A stretch of 6,210 nucleotides of DNA from an uncultured Methylobacillus sp. Lineage in GTDB: Bacteria; Pseudomonadota; Gammaproteobacteria; Burkholderiales; Methylophilaceae. Below are positions 1-6,210 of this stretch, piece by piece (the first letter of the stretch is position 1; each line of letters begins with the position of its first letter). The stretch is from contig CAMLDQ010000097.1 of assembly GCA_946478965.1 (NCBI GenBank), positions 1-6,210 on the forward strand, given 5' to 3'. Below the pieces are notes generated by a model. It searched no databases. It was not told where the DNA came from and was given only the letters and a program-made list of their open reading frames with translations. The translations under genes were made by a program, and so were the position numbers.

Positions 1-113
1 ACCTGCTGGTGGGCGGCAAAGGTGCCGGCCTGCTGCAGCAGCTTGTCCACCATGGTGGTTTTACCGTGGTCGACGTGGGCGATGATGGCAATATTTCTGA
101 GTGCGCGCGACAT
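1..113 (-). CDS. typA: Translational GTPase TypA/BipA, N-terminal fragment (cut by window edge)
   Basis: Translating the minus strand from the ATG at 113-111 gives [20 protein letters not shown] followed by [17 protein letters not shown]. This is the start of the GTPase domain of TypA/BipA. The P-loop (G1) motif AHVDHGKT is at residues 12-19, and [16 protein letters not shown] is nearly identical to the E. coli protein as I recall it. Only 37 of about 600 codons are present. From family knowledge, TypA is a ribosome-binding GTPase related to EF-G and LepA. It acts in the cytoplasm, assists 50S subunit assembly, and matters for growth at low temperature and under stress. The ATG is the natural family start. 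No strong SD is visible upstream on this strand (AACTGGTTCAGATAATT precedes the ATG), so initiation may be weak or assisted. The gene is divergent from the HD-GYP-like gene and shares the 114-240 control region with it. Confidence 0.96.
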   Translation of the reverse strand, partial: MSRALRNIAIIAHVDHGKTTMVDKLLQQAGTFAAHQQ

Positions 114-144
114 AATTATCTGAACCAGTTGGAAAAAAGCGCGG

Positions 145-153
145 ATTCTAACA
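145..153 (-). promoter_or_regulatory. Candidate extended -10 promoter for typA
   Basis: The minus strand reads TGTTAGAAT, that is TG-N-TAGAAT, an extended -10 with five of six bases matching TATAAT. No good -35 lies at 16-18 bases, which extended -10 promoters can tolerate. Transcription would start near position 138 and give a leader of about 25 bases. The assignment comes from sequence reading only. Confidence 0.45.
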
Positions 154-160
154 CAGTCGT

Positions 161-176
161 TTGACCGATTGACCAA
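161..176. repeat. Short tandem repeat TTGACCGA / TTGACCAA
   Basis: Two copies of TTGACC lie 8 bases apart (161-166 and 169-174) in the divergent typA/HD-GYP control region. Each resembles a -35 hexamer on the plus strand, but neither has a good -10 at 17 bases. The spacing is less than one helical turn. It could be a binding site repeat or chance. Confidence 0.35.
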
Positions 177-194
177 TTTAGCTGAATTAATTGG
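173..194. promoter_or_regulatory. Inverted repeat CCAATT-N10-AATTGG, possible operator between divergent genes
   Basis: Perfect 6-base arms (173-178 and 189-194) are separated by 10 bases, giving a 22-base dyad. Its centre, about 183.5, is near the midpoint of the two candidate -10 boxes (145-150 minus, 206-211 plus). A dyad in this place could be an operator for a regulator acting on both genes. It is AT-rich and could also be chance, and I recognise no specific regulator consensus. Confidence 0.35.
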
Positions 195-205
195 AATATT
201 CGCAG

Positions 206-211
206 TAGAAT
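206..211 (+). promoter_or_regulatory. Candidate -10 box TAGAAT for the HD-GYP-like gene
   Basis: TAGAAT matches TATAAT at five of six positions and lies 29 bases before the ATG at 241. The best -35 (CTGAAT at 182-187, 18-base spacer) is poor. If it is used, transcription would start near 218, so the leader would be little more than the SD hairpin at 220-240. Confidence 0.35.
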
Positions 212-219
212 GAAGTTAA

Positions 220-240
220 TTCCTTCATTGGTTTAAGGAA
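220..240 (+). promoter_or_regulatory. Hairpin enclosing the SD of the HD-GYP-like gene
   Basis: TTCCTT (220-225) and AAGGAA (235-240) are perfect complements with a 9-base loop. The AAGGAA arm is the only SD-like sequence and abuts the ATG at 241, which is unusually close. The stem would hide the SD, as in simple RNA thermometers or helicase-dependent leaders. It has only two G-C pairs, so it would be marginal in stability. Confidence 0.45.
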
Positions 241-1416
241 ATGGGCGATCCGGCTCGGCAGGACAAACATCCGCTGACGATCGACGACATCGAACTAGGG
301 GAAGCCCTGAAGTGGGATGTCTTCGATGCCAAGGATAATTTATTGCTCTGCAAGGGCTTCGTCATCATCAGCAATCGCCAGCTGGAATCCCTGATCGAGC
401 GGGGCGTGTATGTCGATGCCCAGGCCTACGAGCTCACCCATCCGTCATCCGACGAAGCCCGGGATAACGAAAAAGAACGCACGCCTTCCGCGCTGTTGCA
501 TGTCAAGCAAGCCTGGCATGATTTCCAGGCACTCCTCGCCAATCTGGAAAACAATCCGGGCCAAAGTCAGCTTGCGCACCGCATTCACGCCATCGCCGCT
601 CTGCTGGAAGAGGCGATTCGCATCGACCCCGACCTGATCCTGGCCAGCATGCTCTTCAAGCAGATGGTCAAGCAGTACGCTCTTCGCCACTCGCTCGATG
701 CCGCCACCATCGCGATTCTCGTCGCCCAGAATCTGGGGAAACCGGCGGATGAAGTGCGCACCATCGCATGTGCCGCGCTTACCATGAATCTCGGCATGTT
801 AAGGCTGCAGGACGAACTGCAATATAGCGAGGATCGCCCCGACGAAGAACAGCTATCGGTTATCCATCAGCATCCGGAACTCTCGGCGCGCATCCTGGAA
901 CAGGAAGGCGTATCGGACACTCGCTGGCTGGACTATGTATTGCATCACCATGAAAACGTCGACGGCACGGGTTACCCGAAGGGAAAAGCCGGCGAATCTA
1001 TACCCGGAAATGCAAGACTAGTTTCGCTAGCCGACCGTTACACGGCAATGCTGGCTCCACGCGCGTTTCGCGAACCGCTGCTACCGAACGAAGCGCTTGG
1101 CAAACTCCTTCTTACCCGGGACAAAGCGGTAGATAGCCTGTTGGTGGCGCAGTTCATCAAGGCTCTGGGAATCTACCCTCCGGGCATGTTCGTCAAGCTC
1201 CAGAACAGCGAAACGGCCATCATCAGCCACCGCGGCAAGAACGGCGCCCCGCCGATCGCCCATTCTCTCATCGGCCCGTTCGGGGCACAGCTGCCCTTTC
1301 CCCACAAACGGGACACCTCGCAGGAACGCTACGCCATACGAGAAGCCGTCCCACCGCCCCAGGGCCCCGTCACCTTTACCATGCAGCAAATCTGGGGTGG
1401 CAGCAGCGCCTCCTGA
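241..1416 (+). CDS. HD-GYP-like domain protein with degenerate HD catalytic pair
   Basis: This is a 391-residue cytoplasmic protein with no signal peptide or membrane segment. Residues about 12-60 form an N-terminal domain of the kind often found before betaproteobacterial HD-GYP domains (LKWDVFDA, LLLCKG, ISNRQLESLIERGVYV). The HD-GYP-like core spans about 140-310. It keeps an upstream His (H150, in LRHSLDAA), the HP of HQHPE (H211), and HHENVDGTGYP (235-246), the GYP signature. However, the usual LLHDIGK block reads LTMNLGM (180-186), so the metal-binding His and Asp are M182 and N183. Canonical HD-GYP proteins hydrolyse cyclic di-GMP. This one most likely cannot, and may instead bind a nucleotide or act through protein contacts. 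Residues 311-391 are a C-terminal extension of unknown fold. ATG 241 is the first in-frame start after a stop at 217-219, although its SD-like AAGGAA is almost touching it. The gene is divergent from typA and followed by a terminator-like hairpin, so it is probably monocistronic. Confidence 0.85.
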   Translation: MGDPARQDKHPLTIDDIELGEALKWDVFDAKDNLLLCKGFVIISNRQLESLIERGVYVDAQAYELTHPSSDEARDNEKERTPSALLHVKQAWHDFQALLANLENNPGQSQLAHRIHAIAALLEEAIRIDPDLILASMLFKQMVKQYALRHSLDAATIAILVAQNLGKPADEVRTIACAALTMNLGMLRLQDELQYSEDRPDEEQLSVIHQHPELSARILEQEGVSDTRWLDYVLHHHENVDGTGYPKGKAGESIPGNARLVSLADRYTAMLAPRAFREPLLPNEALGKLLLTRDKAVDSLLVAQFIKALGIYPPGMFVKLQNSETAIISHRGKNGAPPIAHSLIGPFGAQLPFPHKRDTSQERYAIREAVPPPQGPVTFTMQQIWGGSSAS

Positions 1417-1440
1417 ATCTCCAAATAATTCATAAACATA

Positions 1441-1469
1441 TTGACAGATGCGAAGCTTCCGCTTAAAGT
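1441..1469 (+). promoter_or_regulatory. Sigma70-type promoter upstream of the first helicase gene
   Basis: A perfect -35 TTGACA (1441-1446) and TAAAGT (1464-1469, four of six) are separated by the ideal 17 bases. The start of transcription would be near 1476, giving a leader of about 200 bases before the GTG at 1676. No better promoter was seen nearer the gene. The -10 lies just where the upstream terminator-like hairpin begins. Confidence 0.6.
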
Positions 1470-1491
1470 GCCGGCCTTCGTCGGCATCTTT
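1469..1491 (+). terminator. Probable intrinsic terminator after the HD-GYP-like gene
   Basis: TGCCGGC (1469-1475) pairs with GTCGGCA (1480-1486), seven pairs including one G-T, around a CTTC loop. It is followed by TCTTT. The T run is short, so termination may be partial. It lies 53 bases after the stop codon and overlaps the promoter at 1441-1469. Confidence 0.5.
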
Positions 1492-1675
1492 AGGTTGCCG
1501 ACATTCATCGCCCTGACCCTTCTTAGAAGCAGCTTCGTCGCTTCTTTCATTGTTACCGGTTAGCGTCGATGTGGTGCGCCGGTAAAGATACCCGATACTC
1601 TTGCGGCCTTGGTTTGCAAATGCGAAACCGGGGCCATCTTGCGCTTTTATTGTTTCCCTTCAATAAGGAAAGCTT
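1476..1675 (+). promoter_or_regulatory. Long 5' leader of the helicase genes (about 200 bases)
   Basis: No convincing gene lies here. Several short complementary arms are visible: AGAAGC/GCTTCT (1525-1530 and 1540-1545), the second followed by TTCATTGTT; ACCGG/CCGGT (1555-1559 and 1579-1583); and an SD hairpin (1653-1671). Long structured leaders are known for cold-induced and autoregulated DEAD-box helicase mRNAs such as deaD, so leader-mediated control is a reasonable inference. I recognise no known riboswitch. Confidence 0.4.
1653..1671 (+). promoter_or_regulatory. Hairpin enclosing the SD of the first DEAD-box helicase gene
   Basis: TTTCC (1653-1657) pairs with GGAAA (1667-1671) and TT (1659-1660) with AA (1665-1666). 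There is one bulged C and a CAAT loop, seven pairs in all. The 3' arm contains the SD AAGGAA (1665-1670), which lies 5 bases before the GTG at 1676. The SD would be fully paired when the stem is formed. Confidence 0.5.
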
Positions 1676-2998
<1,323 letters not shown>

Positions 2999-3007
2999 TT
3001 TACCGCC

Positions 3008-4369
3008 GTGACGACTGAAACCACTTTCGCCTCCCTCAACCTCGCGCCCGAGATTCTGCGGGCGATTGAGGAGCAGGGTTACACCAATCCGACGCCGATT
3101 CAGGCGCAGGCCATCCCGCTGGTGATGGATGGCCGCGACCTGATGGCCGGCGCGCAGACCGGTACCGGCAAGACCGCTGCATTCACGCTGCCGCTGTTGC
3201 AGAAACTGCTGCCGCTGGCGAGCACCAGCGCCTCGCCCGCACGGCATCCGGTGCGCGCACTGATCCTGACGCCGACGCGCGAACTCGCCATCCAGGTGGA
3301 AGAAAGCGTGAAAGCCTATGGCAAACATGTGCCGCTGCGCTCGTTGGTCGTCTTCGGTGGCGTCGACATCAAGACACAGACGCCGCACCTGATGCGCGGC
3401 GTGGAAATCCTGGTAGCGACGCCGGGGCGCCTGCTGGATCACGTGGAAAGCCGGACGGTGCAACTCAATCAGGTGCAGATGCTGATCCTGGACGAGGCCG
3501 ACCGCATGCTGGACATGGGCTTCCTGCCGGATCTCAAGCGCATCCTCGCCCTGCTGCCGAAAAAACGCCAGAACCTGATGTTCTCCGCAACGTTCTCGAA
3601 CGACATCAAGAAACTGGCCGACGATTTCCTTACCAACCCCACGCTGGTCGAAGTGGCGCGCAGCAATGCCACCGCGGAAAACGTAGAGCAGAAGCTCTAC
3701 CGCGTGGCGCAGGATGAAAAACACGCATTGCTCGCGGAAGTGCTACGCCGGGAAAACGTGCAGGCGATCGTCTTCACCCGCACCAAGATCACCACCGGGC
3801 GTCTGGCCCGCATGCTGCAACGCGACGGCATCGCGGCGGATGCCATCCACGGCGACAAGACCCAGCAGGAGCGCATCCAGGCACTGGACGGCTTCAAGCA
3901 GGGCAAGATCACCACGCTGGTCGCCACCGACGTCGCCGCACGCGGCCTCGACATCGACCAGCTGCCGCTCGTGATCAACTACGAGATCCCGCATACGCCG
4001 GAGGACTACGTGCACCGCATCGGCCGCACCGGCCGCGCCGGCGCGAAAGGCGTGGCCATTTCGCTGGTGGCGCCGGAAGAGGAAAAATACCTCAAGGAAA
4101 TCGAAAAGCTGATCAAGCGCGAGATTTCCGCGGAAACCGCGCCCCAGCCTCAACGCAGTCCCAGTCGGAACCGCAGCGAGCGGCCAGAGAGCGGTACACG
4201 CCATAGCGCCCCTCATCGCCCCTCGCAAAAGTCCAGCGACCCATGGTTCGACCGCCCTTACGAACCGGATGGCAGCGCTGCGGATTCGAGCCCGGCACTG
4301 CGGCCATCGGCCTCGGGCAAGAAACGCGAAGTCCCCGCCCTGCTCGGCGGGCTCAAGCTGAACAAGTAA
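3008..4369 (+). CDS. rhlE: DEAD-box ATP-dependent RNA helicase RhlE
   Basis: This 453-residue protein is close to E. coli RhlE over the core, for example RSLVVFGGVDIKTQ (111-124) and KKRQNLMFSATFSNDIK (185-201). Motifs are the Q motif (F7 to Q32), AQTGTGKT (49-56), PTREL (89-93), TPGR (138-141), DEAD (162-165), SAT (193-195), VFTRT (255-259), ATDVAARGLD (306-315) and HRIGRTGRAG (336-345). The tail (about 376-453) is rich in Ser, Pro and Arg and probably disordered. It ends in KKREVPALLGGLKLNK, the PALL-type ending I recall from betaproteobacterial RhlE. RhlE-type enzymes remodel RNA during ribosome maturation and, in E. coli, modulate the need for SrmB and DeaD. The GTG start fits the family alignment (TFASLNLAPEIL), but no SD precedes it. 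Expression may rely on coupling to the helicase 9 bases upstream or on the TATAAT at 2994. A strong terminator follows. Confidence 0.92.
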   Translation: MTTETTFASLNLAPEILRAIEEQGYTNPTPIQAQAIPLVMDGRDLMAGAQTGTGKTAAFTLPLLQKLLPLASTSASPARHPVRALILTPTRELAIQVEESVKAYGKHVPLRSLVVFGGVDIKTQTPHLMRGVEILVATPGRLLDHVESRTVQLNQVQMLILDEADRMLDMGFLPDLKRILALLPKKRQNLMFSATFSNDIKKLADDFLTNPTLVEVARSNATAENVEQKLYRVAQDEKHALLAEVLRRENVQAIVFTRTKITTGRLARMLQRDGIAADAIHGDKTQQERIQALDGFKQGKITTLVATDVAARGLDIDQLPLVINYEIPHTPEDYVHRIGRTGRAGAKGVAISLVAPEEEKYLKEIEKLIKREISAETAPQPQRSPSRNRSERPESGTRHSAPHRPSQKSSDPWFDRPYEPDGSAADSSPALRPSASGKKREVPALLGGLKLNK

Positions 4370-4374
4370 AATCC

Positions 4375-4397
4375 AGGCCGCCTAAGCGGCCTTTTTT
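4375..4397 (+). terminator. Strong intrinsic terminator after rhlE
   Basis: AGGCCGC (4375-4381) pairs perfectly with GCGGCCT (4386-4392) around a CTAA loop and continues into a run of six T (4392-4397). The stem is GC-rich and starts 6 bases after the rhlE stop. The T run ends two bases before the SD of the next gene. Confidence 0.9.
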
Positions 4398-4405
4398 ACA
4401 AGGAG
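4390..4405 (+). promoter_or_regulatory. SD of the KTSC gene and possible masking stem
   Basis: AAGGAG (4400-4405) is a strong SD 6 bases before the ATG at 4412. CCTT (4390-4393) can pair with its AAGG (4400-4403) over a 6-base loop. That CCTT is also the end of the terminator hairpin, so the two folds exclude each other. The T run upstream is also reminiscent of fourU RNA thermometers. This is a 4-pair stem only, and speculative. Confidence 0.35.
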
Positions 4406-4411
4406 ACGACC

Positions 4412-4672
4412 ATGGACATGCAGCCCCTGCACGCCGGCAATCTGCGCGCGGCCGGTTACGACCGTCGCGAGCGTATCCTGCAGGTCCAGCTCAGCGACGG
4501 CCGCGTCCTGCAATACACGCAGGTCAGCGAAGAAACCTGGCGCCGATTCATGGCGGCCAGCTCGCCGTGGAGCTATTACCGGGACAACATCGAGGAAGAA
4601 TTCGCTTGCCGGGCGGCCTCCGCCAAGGCGCCGGCCTCCAGGAATCCGCTGGACGAATTATTCGGGAAATAG
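4412..4672 (+). CDS. Small KTSC-domain protein
   Basis: This 86-residue soluble protein has features of the KTSC domain. These are AGYDRRERILQVQLSDGRVLQY (14-35) with the central aromatic block at VLQYTQV (32-38), then WRRFMAASSPWSYYRDNI (43-60) and an acidic EEEF. The family is named after a domain at the C-terminus of some lysyl-tRNA synthetases. It also occurs as stand-alone small proteins; its function is unknown and RNA binding has been suggested. Residues 66-79 are a short Ala/Pro/Ser linker, and the end NPLDELFGK is a short amphipathic tail that could be a contact peptide. The ATG has a strong SD (AAGGAG, 6 bases away). The gene sits just after the rhlE terminator with no space for its own promoter after the hairpin, so its mRNA probably depends on readthrough. 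Its place behind two RNA helicases fits an RNA-linked role, which is inference. Confidence 0.8.
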   Translation: MDMQPLHAGNLRAAGYDRRERILQVQLSDGRVLQYTQVSEETWRRFMAASSPWSYYRDNIEEEFACRAASAKAPASRNPLDELFGK

Positions 4673-4854
4673 CGGGTTCGATCGCCCCGAAAAACCGGAA
4701 TTGGCTACGCGGCATACGCCGCTCTGGACGACTCTTTCGAAGCTTTCCCTGTGGGCTGCTATTCAGCCATGCAAGCAAACCGTACGGATTACCCAACCAA
4801 CTGACGGCACGGAACTCCTGACAGGCATAGTCCGAACGTACTAACGCCTTTCTT

Positions 4855-4886
4855 TTGCATTCGCGCGGCTTTGCGCAAGAATGCAA
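4855..4886. repeat. Strong hairpin / inverted repeat upstream of the acyltransferase gene
   Basis: TTGCATTC (4855-4862) is perfectly complementary to GAATGCAA (4879-4886). Inside it, GCGC (4863-4866) pairs with GCGC (4873-4876), leaving AA bulged and a GGCTTT loop, for twelve pairs in total. No T run follows on either strand, so it is not a standard terminator. It ends 34 bases before the acyltransferase SD and may be a leader structure, an operator, or a dispersed palindromic repeat. Confidence 0.6.
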
Positions 4887-4894
4887 CAGTGACT

Positions 4895-4904
4895 TGAAAT
4901 TTCA
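4895..4904. promoter_or_regulatory. Palindrome TGAAATTTCA
   Basis: This is a perfect 10-base palindrome within CTTGAAATTTCATCAAG, where CTTGA (4893-4897) and TCAAG (4905-4909) form a second possible stem. It lies 16 bases before the acyltransferase SD. It could be a repressor site, but no regulator is identified. Confidence 0.3.
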
Positions 4905-4935
4905 TCAAGCAAACTGAAACAGGAGGCGATGCGGA

Positions 4936-6135
4936 ATGCCCCAGATGGTAACGGTACCGGCGTACACGGCTGCGCCCAGCGTGGAGCACCTGCCCTGGCT
5001 GGATGGTTTGCGGGGTTTGGCGGCACTATGGGTGCTAGCCTCGCATGTGCAAATATTGACCGGGATGCGGGCGATCCCGGTGTTCTCCTGGGGCGGCCTG
5101 GCCGTGGACCTTTTCATGCTGCTGTCCGGGTTCTTGATGGCGCATCATTATGTGCAGAGACGGCACAAGGAGCCGTGGGATTCCGGCGCGACCTTCTGCA
5201 TTTTCTGGATGCGCCGGTTTTTCCGCATCGCGCCGCTTTACTACCTGTTGCTTTTCGTGGCGATGGCGCTCGGCCCATGGTTGGGTGGGCATCGCGAAGC
5301 GATTGCCAGCGTCTGGCCGGCGACGGCAACGCCGATGGAGCGCTATCTGGACCAGAGCTTGGGCAATATTCTGCTGCATGTCAGTTTCCTGTTTGGTGCC
5401 CTGCCCGACTATGCCTTTCGCACGCCGCTGCCCGACTGGTCCATCGGATTGGAGATGTCGTTTTACCTGGCATTCCCGTTTCTGATGCTGCTGATCATGC
5501 GACTGGGCGAAGTGCGGGCAGGCGGCGTGGCCTTGCTGACCTGCCTGGTGGTGGTGTACGTTTTCCGCGGCTTCTTTCACCAGTTCGAGATGCCGGCATT
5601 CCTGCCACTCAAGCTGTATTTGTTCCTGATCGGGATATGGATGGCTACCAGCCGGCTGCAGGGGTCGATGCTGGTCAGTTTGCTGTTGTCCATACCGGTG
5701 CTGGCAGGGGTGTGGGTGATCGAGCGGTCCGACCAGGCGATCGGCCGCATCGTGCTGGTAGTGGGCATGTTCTACCTGATGAACAACGGTACATTGCCCG
5801 GCAGCCTGCGGCTGGATCGATTGATACAGAGACTGCGCGGGATATTGTCGGCCAGGCTCAGCAGGTTTCTCGGGGATACATCCTATAGCGTGTACTTGCT
5901 GCATCTGCTATTGGTGATTCCGGCGGCCGGCCTGCTGACACATCATGCCGCTTATCTGCAAGCCCCCGGCTGGGTGCGCTTCATGACGTGTTTTTTGATT
6001 GTCGTGCCCATGGTCTACCTGGTTTCCTGGGGCTTGTATCGCCTGGTCGAATTGCCGGGCATCCGTATCGGAAAGGTCGTGATCAAGCGGCTGACAAGCG
6101 CGAAATCCATGGCTGCGCAGATCGAAAATACCTGA
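4936..6135 (+). CDS. Acyltransferase-3 family membrane protein (O-acyltransferase, OafA-like)
   Basis: This 399-residue integral membrane protein has about ten hydrophobic segments (for example around 26-42, 53-72, 96-115, 170-190, 197-212, 222-240, 245-262, 270-288, 318-335, 347-368). Family hallmarks are LDGLRGLAALWVLASH (22-37), with the R-x10-H motif (R26, H37); GGLAVDLFMLLSGFL (53-67); RRFFRIAPLYY (93-103); DWSIGLEMSFYLAFPF (167-182); FLGDTSYSVYLLH (311-323); and VELPG (371-375). These inner-membrane enzymes transfer acetyl or other acyl groups from the cytoplasmic side to sugars of exopolysaccharide, lipopolysaccharide or similar acceptors. The substrate cannot be told here, since no glycan genes are nearby. 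ATG 4936 is preferred because AGGAGG (4921-4926) is 9 bases upstream. An ATG at 4929, in another frame, is only 2 bases from that SD. The gene appears to stand alone, with its own 5' region. Confidence 0.92.
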   Translation: MPQMVTVPAYTAAPSVEHLPWLDGLRGLAALWVLASHVQILTGMRAIPVFSWGGLAVDLFMLLSGFLMAHHYVQRRHKEPWDSGATFCIFWMRRFFRIAPLYYLLLFVAMALGPWLGGHREAIASVWPATATPMERYLDQSLGNILLHVSFLFGALPDYAFRTPLPDWSIGLEMSFYLAFPFLMLLIMRLGEVRAGGVALLTCLVVVYVFRGFFHQFEMPAFLPLKLYLFLIGIWMATSRLQGSMLVSLLLSIPVLAGVWVIERSDQAIGRIVLVVGMFYLMNNGTLPGSLRLDRLIQRLRGILSARLSRFLGDTSYSVYLLHLLLVIPAAGLLTHHAAYLQAPGWVRFMTCFLIVVPMVYLVSWGLYRLVELPGIRIGKVVIKRLTSAKSMAAQIENT

Positions 6136-6210
6136 ACGATATAGATGTCAGGTCCCGATTTCTGCACTTCAATGGGGGCCGTGCCTTATAGACTCGCTTT
6201 TAGCGATTTG
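6136..6210. other. Right edge, non-coding, with weak terminator-like hairpin at 6194-6209
   Basis: After the acyltransferase stop there is no supportable gene. TCGCT (6194-6198) pairs with AGCGA (6202-6206) around TTT and is followed by TTT. This is a weak candidate terminator for the acyltransferase gene. The T run is short and the window ends here. Confidence 0.35.

Larger units (their letters stand above)
4673..4935. other. 263-base gap between the KTSC and acyltransferase genes
   Basis: I see no convincing gene. The KTSC frame stays open for 43 codons after its TAG, to a TGA at 4802, which is likely chance. Small stems occur at 4709-4722 (GCGGC/GCCGC) and 4754-4768 (GGCTG/CAGCC). No T run follows either, so no clear terminator for the KTSC gene is present. 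The right half holds a strong hairpin (4855-4886) and a palindrome (4895-4904). No confident promoter was found; CTGACA (4818-4823) is -35-like but lacks a good -10. Confidence 0.5.

Noticed and set aside
4673..4690. GGTTCGATC, resembling a tRNA T-loop
   Set aside because: The flanking stem does not pair as a T-arm, and no acceptor, D- or anticodon arm can be placed around it. There is no tRNA and no supported attachment site.
4243..4821. A 192-codon plus-strand frame across the end of rhlE and the KTSC gene
   Set aside because: Arg/Pro/Gly-rich shadow that runs through the terminator at 4375-4397 and has no SD.
4735..4830. Possible cyclic di-GMP (GEMM-type) riboswitch upstream of the acyltransferase
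   Set aside because: GCAAACC and a few small stems are present, but the conserved core and paired helices of that riboswitch cannot be laid out.
4929..5888. A 319-codon plus-strand frame starting at the ATG just before the acyltransferase start
   Set aside because: It overlaps the acyltransferase in another frame, shows no family motifs or membrane pattern, and its ATG is only 2 bases from AGGAGG. The 4936 frame has all acyltransferase-3 motifs and a 9-base spacing.
5035..5904. A 289-codon minus-strand frame antisense to the acyltransferase
   Set aside because: Gln/His-rich antisense shadow with no motif or SD.

Overview
The window looks like chromosomal DNA of a betaproteobacterium, perhaps a Nitrosomonadales-type organism. 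This rests on moderately high GC, a TypA start of Proteobacterial type, two RhlE/SrmB-class DEAD-box helicases in tandem, and an HD-GYP-like protein of a kind I associate with Betaproteobacteria. The genus cannot be told from this sequence. I see no insertion sequence, integrase, CRISPR array, rRNA or tRNA gene.

Layout. Bases 1-113 (minus strand) are the first 37 codons of typA/bipA, a ribosome-associated translational GTPase, cut by the window edge. A 127-base divergent control region (114-240) separates it from a plus-strand gene (241-1416) for a 391-residue HD-GYP-like protein. In that protein the catalytic His-Asp pair is replaced by Met-Asn while the GYP half is intact. Then comes a 259-base gap with a terminator-like hairpin, a good sigma70-type promoter and a long leader. 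Next are two DEAD-box RNA helicase genes in tandem (1676-2998, and rhlE at 3008-4369), a strong intrinsic terminator, and a small KTSC-domain gene (4412-4672) whose Shine-Dalgarno (SD) starts two bases after the terminator's T run. After another 263-base gap without a convincing gene, but with a strong hairpin and a palindrome, comes a membrane acyltransferase-3 family protein (4936-6135). A weak terminator-like hairpin lies at the right edge.

How the genes may fit together. TypA, RhlE- and SrmB-class helicases and the putative RNA-binding KTSC domain all point to ribosome assembly or RNA remodelling, functions that in enterobacteria matter most in the cold. The HD-GYP-like protein and the acyltransferase have no obvious place in that theme.

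The most notable non-coding signal is that three of the five plus-strand genes (starts 241, 1676, 4412) have their SD in the 3' arm of a small CCTT/AAGG-type hairpin. rhlE, in contrast, has no visible SD but has a perfect TATAAT about 8 bases before its GTG. These are candidate translation-control devices, not proven ones. No wholly new multi-gene system is evident.
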